Shown here: piece after piece, positions 7,890 through 16,036 of the stretch | Layout: every line of letters starts with the position of its first letter | Position numbering within the stretch: position 1 is the stretch's first letter | Assembly (NCBI RefSeq): GCF_000255115.2 | Contig: NC_018068.1 | Span: 682,001-746,000, forward strand | Direction: 5' to 3' | DNA: 64,000 bases | DNA from: Desulfosporosinus acidiphilus SJ4 | Lineage (GTDB): Bacteria; Bacillota; Desulfitobacteriia; Desulfitobacteriales; Desulfitobacteriaceae | Notes under the pieces: model-generated | What the model saw: only the letters and a program-made list of their open reading frames with translations | Told to the model about the DNA's origin: nothing | Database searches by the model: none | Program-made: the position numbers and the translations under genes

Positions 7890-9764
7890 TCACCGTTGGC
7901 TAGGGTCTTGCGGAACGGAAAATTGGGTCTCGTAAAGTATCTTATATAGGGGATTCGTTTGCACAAGATCTTGATGCTTGCCTGAGGCAATTATCTTTCC
8001 TTTGTCCAGAACAATGATCTTGTCTGCCGCAAGAACTGTTGACAGCCTATGAGCAATAACGATGGCAGTTCTTCCTTTTAATAAAAAGGCCAAAGCTTCC
8101 TGAATTTTTCGTTCTACAACTGTGTCCAAAGCGCTCGTTGCTTCATCCAACAAGACGATTCGGGGACTTTGGAGCAGTACTCGGGCAATCGCCAACCGCT
8201 GCCGTTCCCCGCCCGAGAGCCGGTATCCCCGTTCTCCGACGATGGTCTGATAACCTTGAGATAAACTGACGATAGTATCATGAATTTGGGCTGCCTTACA
8301 AGCTGCTTCCATATCTTCTTGACTTGCCTTTTCCTTGGCAAGAAGAAGGTTATTATAGACGGTATCATGGAAAAAGAAGGGGTCTTGGGGGACTAATCCC
8401 ATTTGTGACCTTAATGACTCTAAGGACAAGTTTCTGCTTTCAATGCCATCTAAAAATATTTGGCCTGATATTGGATCACTAAACCTGGGTATCATGTTTA
8501 AGAGCGTGGTTTTTCCGGCACCGCTTGGACCAACCAGTGCGACTGTTTGCCCGGGTTCTATGGTTAAGTTGATCTGATGTAAGGCCATTTTTCCTTCCTG
8601 GACTTGAGAGTCGCGCTGATAAGAGAAGGAGACGTTTTTAAATTCAAGATGTCCTCTGACGCTGTTGGGGGAAATCGTCTTAAAACCGCCTTGAACTTCA
8701 GGTTCAATGTCCATGACAGAATAAATTCTTCGGAATAGAGCAATAGACGAGAGGACATTGACATGAATTTGTGCTAACTGGCTTAGTGGGCCATACAATT
8801 TGGTTAACAAGGTCGTAAAGGCGACAATGACTCCTAGACGCATTTCCTGATGGATAACTAACCATCCGCCATATCCCCACAAAAGTGCCGGACCTATTGA
8901 AGAGAACATCCCCAGCCACATAAACAGCCAACGTCCAATAAGGCCTTGACGTACTTGTAAATCCCGTAAATTATCGTTAGCAACGATAAATTTTTTTTCT
9001 TCACTTGCCTCACGGTTAAATATTCTAATGAGAAGGGCTCCGCTGACTCCGAGAACCTCGCTGAGCTGGACAGTCATTGCCGACAGCCATTGTTGTATTT
9101 CTGCTTGGAGTATCTGCCTGAATTTGCCGACCTTTTGAGTGGGGATTACGAAACCAGGCACAACAATAAGGGCGAGTATTGACATTCGCCAATTCATTTG
9201 AAACATGAGAAGTATGGTTACAGAAATGGTAAGGATGTTGCTGATAAACCCTACCAACGTTGAGGTAATCACATTTTGTATTGCCGTAACATCGCTGATA
9301 ATCCGAGATACTAAGTCTCCGGACTGACGAGATGCAAAAAAATTCACGGTCTGTCGCTGGAGATTGCGAAATAATGACAATCGGTAATCCGCCATCACGC
9401 TTTGGGCGATTTGGTTGCTAAGCCAGTTTTGCCAAACACCGAGTAAGCCTGTGCTAATCGCAGCGGCAATAATCACGCATGTCAAATAAATAACCGTCAT
9501 CATTTGTCCTTTTTGGATACCGTCATCAATAATTTTCTGTGTCAGCCAGGCAGGGATGACACTTCCTATGGAGGTTATAAAAATAATGAGTGTGACCAGG
9601 ATAGCTTTCAGCCAATACGGTCTAAACGCCAGAAGGACCCGTTTAATGATCGGCCAGTCGAAATGTTCATGACTCGCCAGTTCTCTCAACTGCCAGCGCT
9701 TTCTTCCGGAGTCGTTACCTCCTGTGCCGGAACCAAGCCCCAGGCCTCGAAAATCAATACCCAT
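7890..9764 (-). CDS. ABC exporter, fused permease and ATPase
   Basis: Half-size ABC exporter of 624 residues, working as a dimer in the membrane, of the MsbA/BmrA-like type. After a soluble glycine-rich N terminus come six predicted membrane helices (about 45-330). The ATPase follows: Walker A GPSGAGKTT, Q-loop VPQDPFFFHD, signature LSGGERQR, Walker B IVLLDEATSALD and H-loop IAHRLST. ATG at 9764 with AGAGGTGATG upstream. It converges on the Spo0E-like gene with only 11 bases between stops. Substrate cannot be told; drug, lipid or peptide export are all possible. Confidence 0.95.
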   Translation of the reverse strand: MGIDFRGLGLGSGTGGNDSGRKRWQLRELASHEHFDWPIIKRVLLAFRPYWLKAILVTLIIFITSIGSVIPAWLTQKIIDDGIQKGQMMTVIYLTCVIIAAAISTGLLGVWQNWLSNQIAQSVMADYRLSLFRNLQRQTVNFFASRQSGDLVSRIISDVTAIQNVITSTLVGFISNILTISVTILLMFQMNWRMSILALIVVPGFVIPTQKVGKFRQILQAEIQQWLSAMTVQLSEVLGVSGALLIRIFNREASEEKKFIVANDNLRDLQVRQGLIGRWLFMWLGMFSSIGPALLWGYGGWLVIHQEMRLGVIVAFTTLLTKLYGPLSQLAQIHVNVLSSIALFRRIYSVMDIEPEVQGGFKTISPNSVRGHLEFKNVSFSYQRDSQVQEGKMALHQINLTIEPGQTVALVGPSGAGKTTLLNMIPRFSDPISGQIFLDGIESRNLSLESLRSQMGLVPQDPFFFHDTVYNNLLLAKEKASQEDMEAACKAAQIHDTIVSLSQGYQTIVGERGYRLSGGERQRLAIARVLLQSPRIVLLDEATSALDTVVERKIQEALAFLLKGRTAIVIAHRLSTVLAADKIIVLDKGKIIASGKHQDLVQTNPLYKILYETQFSVPQDPSQR

Positions 9765-10177
9765 GCGGCATCACCTCTTTAGTAGGATATTTTACATTAC
9801 TGCTTGTAAATTAAATCGAATATACAATGATTTTCTAATCTTAATGAGATCTCCATATAAATATCAAAGTGACTTGACAATATCTTAAAAGTTATAAACT
9901 ATGCTAAAGATACAGTTATGAATATATCTTATCATAGTATAAGCAAGTACTGTCGGCCTTAAATAATGATGGTGCAATTAGACAGCCGATTCCATGGATT
10001 ATCCTATACCCTAAAGCCAAAGCCAAAGCCTGGAATGGGAACATAGGATTGCTTGAGTTTTTAGAGGTTAACATGTAGTTTAAACAAAGTCTTTGGGCAT
10101 TAGTTATGGTTTTTTAGGCTTGGAGGTTGCCGTAGAAAATAGTGCTCGGGAAATGATCCAAAGAGAGGTATGTTTGC
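9765..10177. other. Intergenic stretch, no clear gene
   Basis: About 410 bases between divergent genes. A possible sigma-A promoter on the plus strand is TTGACA (9874-9879) with a weak AACTAT 17 bases later. The middle contains a short frame with lysine-alanine repeats (PKAKAKAWNGN) that starts and ends nowhere sensible, perhaps a decayed gene. Nothing else can be supported. Confidence 0.4.
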
Positions 10178-10837
10178 GTGCCAACTGATAGACTTAATTA
10201 TATTAATTGCAAATGTGAAGTGAACGTTGAGCATCTTAAGGCCCGAGACATCCCTATAGTTGCCCAGCTATATATGAGATCTTTTCAAAATCACTTTTTA
10301 GGTCATATGGGACAGAAGTTTCTCATGCTTTTTATTTCTGAGTTTGTTAATTCAAGAGGAAATTTTGGATATGTGGCAACCTTTAAAAATGAAGCAATCG
10401 GTTTCATTTTAGCAAGTACCTCAGAAAACCCATTTCGTAATTTTTATCGGGATAACTTTATAAGTTTAGTTTGCCTCACAATATCGGGATTTCTTAAGGA
10501 TGCCTTTATCCGAAAACATCTTAAGGAGAAGTTTGGACATATATTCTTAGCGCTGAAAGCGCTGGTTTCCTTTTCTGAAGGGTCTATCGATCACGTGGAA
10601 ATGAAGGGTGGGCAGCCAAGGCTATTGGCCATTGCAGTGGATCGAAGTTATAGAGGATTAGGTATAGCAAGTGACTTAACGGCTGAGTTTTGCAAAGAAA
10701 TGAAGGAACTTGGTTATGAGGAAGCAGGATTATCTGCTTTACCCTGGAATAAAAGAGCTATAAGATTTTACATAAAAGATGGATGGAAGGAAGAAGAAAG
10801 TACTGAAAACTCAATTTCTTTTTCCCGAATACTTTAG
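10178..10837 (+). CDS. GNAT-family N-acetyltransferase
   Basis: Transfers an acetyl group from acetyl-CoA to an unknown amine. The 219-residue protein has the GNAT pattern: an N-terminal strand and helix (LKARDIPIVAQLYMRSF), the acetyl-CoA pyrophosphate loop AVDRSYRGLGIASDL (about 150-165), and the C-terminal LSALPWNKRAIRFYIKDGW. A GTG start at 10178 follows AGAGAGG. A central stretch (about 85-125) is longer and more basic than in minimal GNATs. It stands alone; the substrate is unknown. Confidence 0.88.
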   Translation: MPTDRLNYINCKCEVNVEHLKARDIPIVAQLYMRSFQNHFLGHMGQKFLMLFISEFVNSRGNFGYVATFKNEAIGFILASTSENPFRNFYRDNFISLVCLTISGFLKDAFIRKHLKEKFGHIFLALKALVSFSEGSIDHVEMKGGQPRLLAIAVDRSYRGLGIASDLTAEFCKEMKELGYEEAGLSALPWNKRAIRFYIKDGWKEEESTENSISFSRIL

Positions 10838-11096
10838 ATGCTTCAGAGCTTTGAAAGTAACATAAGGCAGCAAAATACAGCACACTGGAGGGTGATCCTT
10901 TAACTTGTTGAACTTATATTCTACAATTAATTTTCAGTGAGTGCTTGGAAACGGCATATTGTTTTAATATTCAGCAGATAATTTAATATTGACTTCGTAG
11001 TTTCTCACAACTTTTACAAACATTTTATGATCATCGGGAAGTATATTTGTTATAATGTTTTGTATTAAGTTTTAACTGGTGGAGGAAGAGTTTTTT

Positions 11097-13154
11097 ATGT
11101 TCAAGCCTACTTTTAAGTTCTTTACTAAAAACAAGCCGCTTGTCATTGCTGTCGTGCCTTTGATCGCGTTATTAGCCCTGGAAGGTTTTTCGAATGGGAG
11201 CTTAATAAAAGCTATAACTTGGATTAGAAGTTATCCTTCGGAATTTTTCCTTAGTTATATTCTGATGTTCGGGATTATTAACATATTTTACATTTTGCCG
11301 AAAAGAGCCTACTTAGTGATTGCAACGATTTTTCTTTCCCTATTTTCTTGCCTCGGGTTTATTAGCCAGCAAAAATTAAAAGTTAAAGGAGACCCTTTGC
11401 TGCCTTCTGACTTTCTTTTGGCTAAGGAGGCGATTGGAATTTCTGATCATTTTCGAAATGTTTTTGTTGTCCTCGGAATTTTGCTTGCGGTGACAGTTGC
11501 CTTGGTAAGGCTGATCCTTAAACATATTGCTAGAGAAAGAAAGCAGCGTTATAGCTCAATAGTATTCGTTTCTTCATTCTTAGTCGTGTTTGTTTTCTAC
11601 TCCTTCTTTAACTCTATCCAAAATGTTTTTGCTCTCCAGCTCATTAGCTATAGCCAATCTCTGAATTATCAGCAGAACGGAACAATGCTGGGTTTTCTTA
11701 TGGATACAGAGTATCTCAAGATTGCCAAACCAAGTAATTATCAAGAGTCTACGATAAATGATATTATCCAAAAGAACACCCCTTCATACCCGGTGAATGC
11801 TGATTTTAAGCCCAACATTATTTTCGTGATGAGTGAAGCGTTTTGGGACCCAACTCTGATGAAAAACGTTTCTTTTAGTCAAGACCCGATTCCCTTTTTT
11901 CACTCCCTCCAAAAATCACAGACGAGCGGGACAATGCTTTCCGCTGTTTACGGCGGGGGTACGGCCAATACTGAATTTGAGGCCCTGACAGGCTTCTCAA
12001 CTCAGTTTTTACCTAATGGTTCTATTGCCTATGATCAATACGTAAATCGTCCGCTTGAAGCTTTACCCACAATTCTAAGCAGGCAAGGTTACGCGACCTC
12101 TGCCATCCATACTTATGATGATTGGTTCTATAGCAGGGATAAGGTCTATCAGCAAGAAGGCTTTGATAAATTCATCAGTAAGGAATTCTTAAACAATCCT
12201 GAGTACAAAGGTCCTTACATTCGCGATACAGTTCTGACTCAACAAATATTGAATCAGGTAAAAGAAACGAATAAACCTGATTTCATCTATTCGGTTTCCA
12301 TGCAAGACCACGGTCCATACGACACCACCGAGGACCCCGGAAATACGATCAAGGCAAGTTCAGCAAATTTAAGTCCTGACTCTCAAGCGATACTTGATAA
12401 CTATGCCAATCGAATTTCTGATGTTGATCAATCACTAAAGCAGCTTATTGATGGCTTGAAGCAAATCAATCAACCGACGATGGTCATATTCTATGGCGAT
12501 CATCTGCCTATGCTCGGTGATAATTACAGTGTATACAAAGAAGCCGGATTTATTGAAAACGGCAACACGTATCAAGATTATTTAAATCTTCATAGTGTTC
12601 CTTTCGTAACTTGGAATAACTTTTCGACAACTGTGCATCACAATCTCAATTTGTCTGCTAATTTTATGGGAACTTTTGCCCTTCAACTTGCTCAAAAGTC
12701 AGGAAGCCCCATGACTGATCTCCTATCCAATCTGATGCAAAACGGGACAGATATAATTATTAATAAGGATTACTGGAATGCAGCCAATATCCCTGCCAAT
12801 ACCTTCGCGGATTATGAATCGCTTCAATATGATCTGCTGTTCGGCAAAGAGTACAGCTATGATATTCTGCCGGATCATAGACCTCCATCGAAAACTAACT
12901 ATATTCAAGGTGATGCCTTGCCAACAGTTGCTGATGTTATACCCTCCGAGGGCTCGCTAATAATCGAAGGGAATAACTTCGTAGAAAATGACAAAGTATA
13001 TTTGAACGGTAAGGAAGTCAAAACGACTTATTTAAATCCTAACTCCTTAAGTATTGATCTGCCTGAGAGTCTGGTAAAGGCAACGATCCAAGTTAAACTC
13101 TCTGACAGCAGAAATAAGGTCATTTCCAAATCTAATGTTTATAAAAATAATTGA
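11097..13154 (+). CDS. LtaS-like membrane sulfatase with C-terminal IPT/TIG-like domain
   Basis: Membrane-anchored phosphoglycerol transferase or related alkaline-phosphatase-fold enzyme. The ATG at 11097 lies 7 bases after GGAGGAAG; an earlier in-frame GTG overlaps that site. Five membrane helices (about 15-175) precede an extracellular sulfatase domain (about 240-540): NIIFVMSEAFWD for the first metal site, GGGTANTEFEAL with the likely catalytic Thr, SMQDHGPY, and FYGDHLPMLGDN. The last 85 residues (VADVIPSEGSLIIEGNNF onward) look like an immunoglobulin-type IPT/TIG domain, which typical LtaS lacks. The gene is 685 codons and monocistronic. It could make lipoteichoic acid or modify another wall polymer. 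Confidence 0.9.
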   Translation: MFKPTFKFFTKNKPLVIAVVPLIALLALEGFSNGSLIKAITWIRSYPSEFFLSYILMFGIINIFYILPKRAYLVIATIFLSLFSCLGFISQQKLKVKGDPLLPSDFLLAKEAIGISDHFRNVFVVLGILLAVTVALVRLILKHIARERKQRYSSIVFVSSFLVVFVFYSFFNSIQNVFALQLISYSQSLNYQQNGTMLGFLMDTEYLKIAKPSNYQESTINDIIQKNTPSYPVNADFKPNIIFVMSEAFWDPTLMKNVSFSQDPIPFFHSLQKSQTSGTMLSAVYGGGTANTEFEALTGFSTQFLPNGSIAYDQYVNRPLEALPTILSRQGYATSAIHTYDDWFYSRDKVYQQEGFDKFISKEFLNNPEYKGPYIRDTVLTQQILNQVKETNKPDFIYSVSMQDHGPYDTTEDPGNTIKASSANLSPDSQAILDNYANRISDVDQSLKQLIDGLKQINQPTMVIFYGDHLPMLGDNYSVYKEAGFIENGNTYQDYLNLHSVPFVTWNNFSTTVHHNLNLSANFMGTFALQLAQKSGSPMTDLLSNLMQNGTDIIINKDYWNAANIPANTFADYESLQYDLLFGKEYSYDILPDHRPPSKTNYIQGDALPTVADVIPSEGSLIIEGNNFVENDKVYLNGKEVKTTYLNPNSLSIDLPESLVKATIQVKLSDSRNKVISKSNVYKNN

Positions 13155-13270
13155 TCCAATCGTGAGACACCCACTTCTTTATTGGGAGTGGTCCCCGGTC
13201 TCTGCTTCGGTGGGGGATTCCATCCTTCAGCGCGATAGCATGTGAAATGAACAAAACAACGGAGAAATTA

Positions 13271-13308
13271 TGTCGCCTGATCTCCATTTGTTGGAAATGC
13301 AGGCGACA
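13271..13308. repeat. Inverted repeat
   Basis: TGTCGCCTG (13271-13279) pairs with CAGGCGACA (13300-13308) across a 20-base loop, between two convergent genes. Probably part of transcript-end structure; there is no clear U tract. Confidence 0.4.
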
Positions 13309-13318
13309 TAAATACTCC

Positions 13319-13353
13319 AATTAAGCTTGCAAACTACGGATGCAAGCTTAATT
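13319..13353 (-). terminator. Hairpin over the stop of the methyltransferase gene
   Basis: AATTAAGCTTGCA (13319-13331) pairs perfectly with TGCAAGCTTAATT (13341-13353). It overlaps the stop codon of the minus-strand gene. A strong U tract is missing, so it may be a weak terminator or an mRNA 3' stabiliser. Confidence 0.5.
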
Positions 13354-13953
13354 GAATTTCGGCAAGAGGCGTCCGGTTTTTATCATATACTCCCGGTAGT
13401 CATCCCCAAATTCTTCAATCAGCATGGCTTCTTCTTTGTCTAAACGCATTATCAGCAAAAGAATAGCTGCAGTATGCGGGATGAGAATCAAGGCGCTGGC
13501 TGAGACTATTGAGATGCTAAGCATAAAGACAATGAGAATCGTATACATAGGATGCCTGACAATGTTGTAGGGTCCGCTAGTAATAAGCTTGTGGCCTTCT
13601 TTCAGATCAAGATCCGGCGAATAGTGACGTCCTAACGCACGATGCGCCCAATAGAGGAAAGGAAGTATGGCTATAGCCAGGCCTAAACCGGCAAGCCTTA
13701 AGAAATTTGGCAAGGGCAAGTTAAAAAACTGCAGCCATGATGGGCTTATACCATAAATTATAATACTAAGCAACATAATGAAGGAAAGAATTGAACGCAA
13801 GGTCATGCTTAGTCTTCCTTCACGTTGGAGTGCTAGGTTTTGCTCATCAAAATACTCGATAGCCTCTTTCCTATTCGGCTTCTTGTTTCCGTAACGTGAG
13901 CGGACAAGAAAAAAGGCAATATAAATTATTAAGAAAACTAATCTCCAGAACAT
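13348..13953 (-). CDS. Isoprenylcysteine carboxyl methyltransferase-like membrane protein
   Basis: A 201-residue polytopic membrane protein of the ICMT/PEMT type, which uses S-adenosylmethionine. Four or more membrane helices are seen (about 3-18, 47-70, 80-105, 138-165). The family motif HKLITSGPYNIVRHPMY (about 121-137), which binds SAM, is intact, and a DKEEAMLIEEFGDDYREY segment near the end is typical. The ATG start at 13953 follows GGAGGAG. Bacterial members methylate varied small molecules; the substrate here is unknown. It is not clearly in an operon. Confidence 0.85.
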   Translation of the reverse strand: MFWRLVFLIIYIAFFLVRSRYGNKKPNRKEAIEYFDEQNLALQREGRLSMTLRSILSFIMLLSIIIYGISPSWLQFFNLPLPNFLRLAGLGLAIAILPFLYWAHRALGRHYSPDLDLKEGHKLITSGPYNIVRHPMYTILIVFMLSISIVSASALILIPHTAAILLLIMRLDKEEAMLIEEFGDDYREYMIKTGRLLPKFN

Positions 13954-14115
13954 TATTTTTAAGACTCCTCCTTCGCAAAAATAGCCTTGTACAAATTACA
14001 CGACTGACTCCATAATTGGCCCTTAAACTACTTTATGAGGAGTGAAGCCTTTAAGTGAACTATTATGTAATTACTTCCAACCGAACTGATTGGAAGTATA
14101 GTGTGGGTTTCTTTT

Positions 14116-14748
14116 TCAATTGATTAATTCATAGATTCCTATAAGTATCAGCAGAGCCCCCGAAAGAATTTGGGAGCAGCGCTCGAAATGGTCTGAGGCA
14201 GTTTTCCATCCAGTCCAATAACCTGAACTGATGGTAACCATACTGAACAGACCCACCGAAATCGCCAGCGGTAAAGGTGCAAGTCCGGTTAGGCCGGCTC
14301 CTATTCCTGTAGCTATACAATTAAAGGATAGGGTTAATCCGAGGGCTGCTGCTTCCTTGGCAGAAATGTAGCCATTGGCATCAATGTCAGCCATTGAGGG
14401 ATTCTTGGTTATTTTAACAATGGTGCTGAGAGGTTTAATGGAAATAGAATAGGTTTTCATGGCTGGAATCGCTGCCGGTAAGGGTTGATCGACGGCTGGT
14501 TTATGAAAGGTAACCCAAATTCCGATCAGAATTATTAATATTGCGCCAATCATATTAGCGACGGTGATATAGTGACTCAAAAAATGACCGGTAAAAACAG
14601 CCGCGAAGGTAACGAGACCGGATAATAAGGCAATAAAAAAGTTGGAGAGGAAAGGAATACGGATTTTTTGAACTCCGTAGCTTACACCAACTCCAAAATT
14701 ATCAAGGTTTGCCGCGAGGCCAACGAATAAGGCAGTCATTATGTGCAT
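14116..14748 (-). CDS. ytaF: YtaF-like sporulation/MntP-related membrane protein
   Basis: A 210-residue membrane protein related to the MntP manganese exporters and to Bacillus YtaF, which is linked to sporulation. Six helices in two groups of three are predicted (about 4-25, 35-58, 63-80, 133-152, 155-175, 190-208), with the MntP-type start LFVGLAANLDNFGVGVSYG. The central loop contains DIDANGYISAKE (121-132), an exact match to the EF-hand calcium-loop spacing. The ATG at 14748 follows a GGGGGA site. Family placement is good; transport of a given ion is not shown. Confidence 0.82.
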   Translation of the reverse strand: MHIMTALFVGLAANLDNFGVGVSYGVQKIRIPFLSNFFIALLSGLVTFAAVFTGHFLSHYITVANMIGAILIILIGIWVTFHKPAVDQPLPAAIPAMKTYSISIKPLSTIVKITKNPSMADIDANGYISAKEAAALGLTLSFNCIATGIGAGLTGLAPLPLAISVGLFSMVTISSGYWTGWKTASDHFERCSQILSGALLILIGIYELIN

Positions 14749-14854
14749 TGAACTTTCCCCCTTCTCCTGAATCCATGGATAGAATATTCAGAGGGAAAAG
14801 CTGTGGTGTTTTTAAAAATAACTTTCCGTTGAATACTGCAAGAAAGTTATACGC

Positions 14855-14870
14855 GCGAAGACAGTGTCTC
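14855..14870. repeat. Short dispersed repeat GCGAAGACAGTGTCTC, copy 1
   Basis: Sixteen bases identical to 42530-42545, and sharing GCGAAGACA plus GTGTC with 51188-51207. Here it lies inside a hairpin whose arms are GCGCG-rich (ACGCGCG and CGCGCGC). Non-coding; function unknown. Confidence 0.5.
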
Positions 14871-14944
14871 CGCGCGCTCGTTGAATTTTCACATTATTAA
14901 TGTAAAGCCAAGAGTTGATTAGGGTTATAAAACATTTGTAACTG

Positions 14945-15844
14945 CTATTTTCCTGCGTTCATTTCTAATTCTTGGGGCGACAATGATGGTATGGAATCTT
15001 TTTCAACGGCAGATTTTTTATAGACTAACCAATAGATACCGGCTACAAAGACACAGCCCCCAACAATGTTTCCAAGAGTTACCGGAACTAAGTTGTTAGT
15101 GATAAAAGTACTCCAGTTTAGTCCGGCAAGTGCCTGAGGGCTTAAATGAGAGGCAGCCGCCCAACTTGGGTTTGCCTTAGCTAAGATTCCGGCTGGAATA
15201 TAGTACATATTGGCGACACTGTGTTCAAAACCTGATGTGATAAAGAGCCAGATTGGGAAGAAGATGGCAAGAATTTTGCCTGTCATGTCTTTGGCTCCAT
15301 ATGCCATCCAAACTGCTAAACAAACCAACCAGTTACACATAATCCCTAAATAAAAGGCAGAGGAGAAAGATAACCCAACTTTATAGGAAGCAATCTTTAT
15401 CGTGATTCCACCTAAGAGACCAACACTGCTGCTGAATAATCCGGATTGAACCATGAGGTAGGCAATAAATACTGAGCCGATAAAATTACCTATATAAACA
15501 AAAAACCAGTTTTTAAGCATATCGGTTATTTTAATTTTTCCTTCTAATACTCCAGCTGAGATCAAGGTATTACCAGTGAACAATTCCCCTCCGGCTATGA
15601 TAACAAGCATAAGTCCGGTACCAAAGATTGCTCCAGCCAAAACTTTCCCGAGGCCATAGGTTTCCGGTTTTGCAAATAAATTGAATGCTGCCATGTTTGA
15701 ACCTTCTGCGGCAAAGGCTATGAACGCACCTGCCAAAATCCCTAAAAGGATCTGTTTTGGAATAGGCAGGGCTACCTTTTTCATACCTGTCTGGATAGTG
15801 GATTGGGTTATTTCTGCCGGTGTTAAAAATCCCTTTGTCTCCAA
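14945..15844 (-). CDS. FocA/NirC-family formate/nitrite channel
   Basis: Pentameric channel for formate, nitrite or hydrosulfide in the cell membrane. About 299 residues with six membrane helices. The family motif GGELFTGNT (about residue 95) is present. The TTG at 15844 was chosen because GAAGGAG ends 8 bases before it; a farther TTG at 15874 lacks a ribosome binding site. The substrate is undecided between formate, nitrite and hydrosulfide. It lies 197 bases downstream of ytaF in sequence but upstream in transcription, so the two may be co-transcribed. Confidence 0.92.
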   Translation of the reverse strand: METKGFLTPAEITQSTIQTGMKKVALPIPKQILLGILAGAFIAFAAEGSNMAAFNLFAKPETYGLGKVLAGAIFGTGLMLVIIAGGELFTGNTLISAGVLEGKIKITDMLKNWFFVYIGNFIGSVFIAYLMVQSGLFSSSVGLLGGITIKIASYKVGLSFSSAFYLGIMCNWLVCLAVWMAYGAKDMTGKILAIFFPIWLFITSGFEHSVANMYYIPAGILAKANPSWAAASHLSPQALAGLNWSTFITNNLVPVTLGNIVGGCVFVAGIYWLVYKKSAVEKDSIPSLSPQELEMNAGK

Positions 15845-16036
15845 ATTAGCCACTCCTTCATTATGAAATTTCAATCCAACATTTCAGCGGCTCAGGGGGA
15901 GAGTAGAGGGCTGATAAGCTGATTGAGTTATTTTTAGTTTAGAGCTAATTATCTGAATTGTCTTGTTTATGAAAATTTAAAAAACCCTTATGTGAATATT
16001 GTAAGTTAGGAAAACATTCTAATTGGTTTTGTAAAT

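Noticed and set aside
9940-10070. Possible decayed gene with PKAKAKAWNGN
   Set aside because: Too short and with no recognisable family; could be chance.
15961-16010. Rex- or FNR-like site upstream of the FocA gene
   Set aside because: GTGAATATTGTAAG has poor symmetry; not distinct from A/T-rich background.
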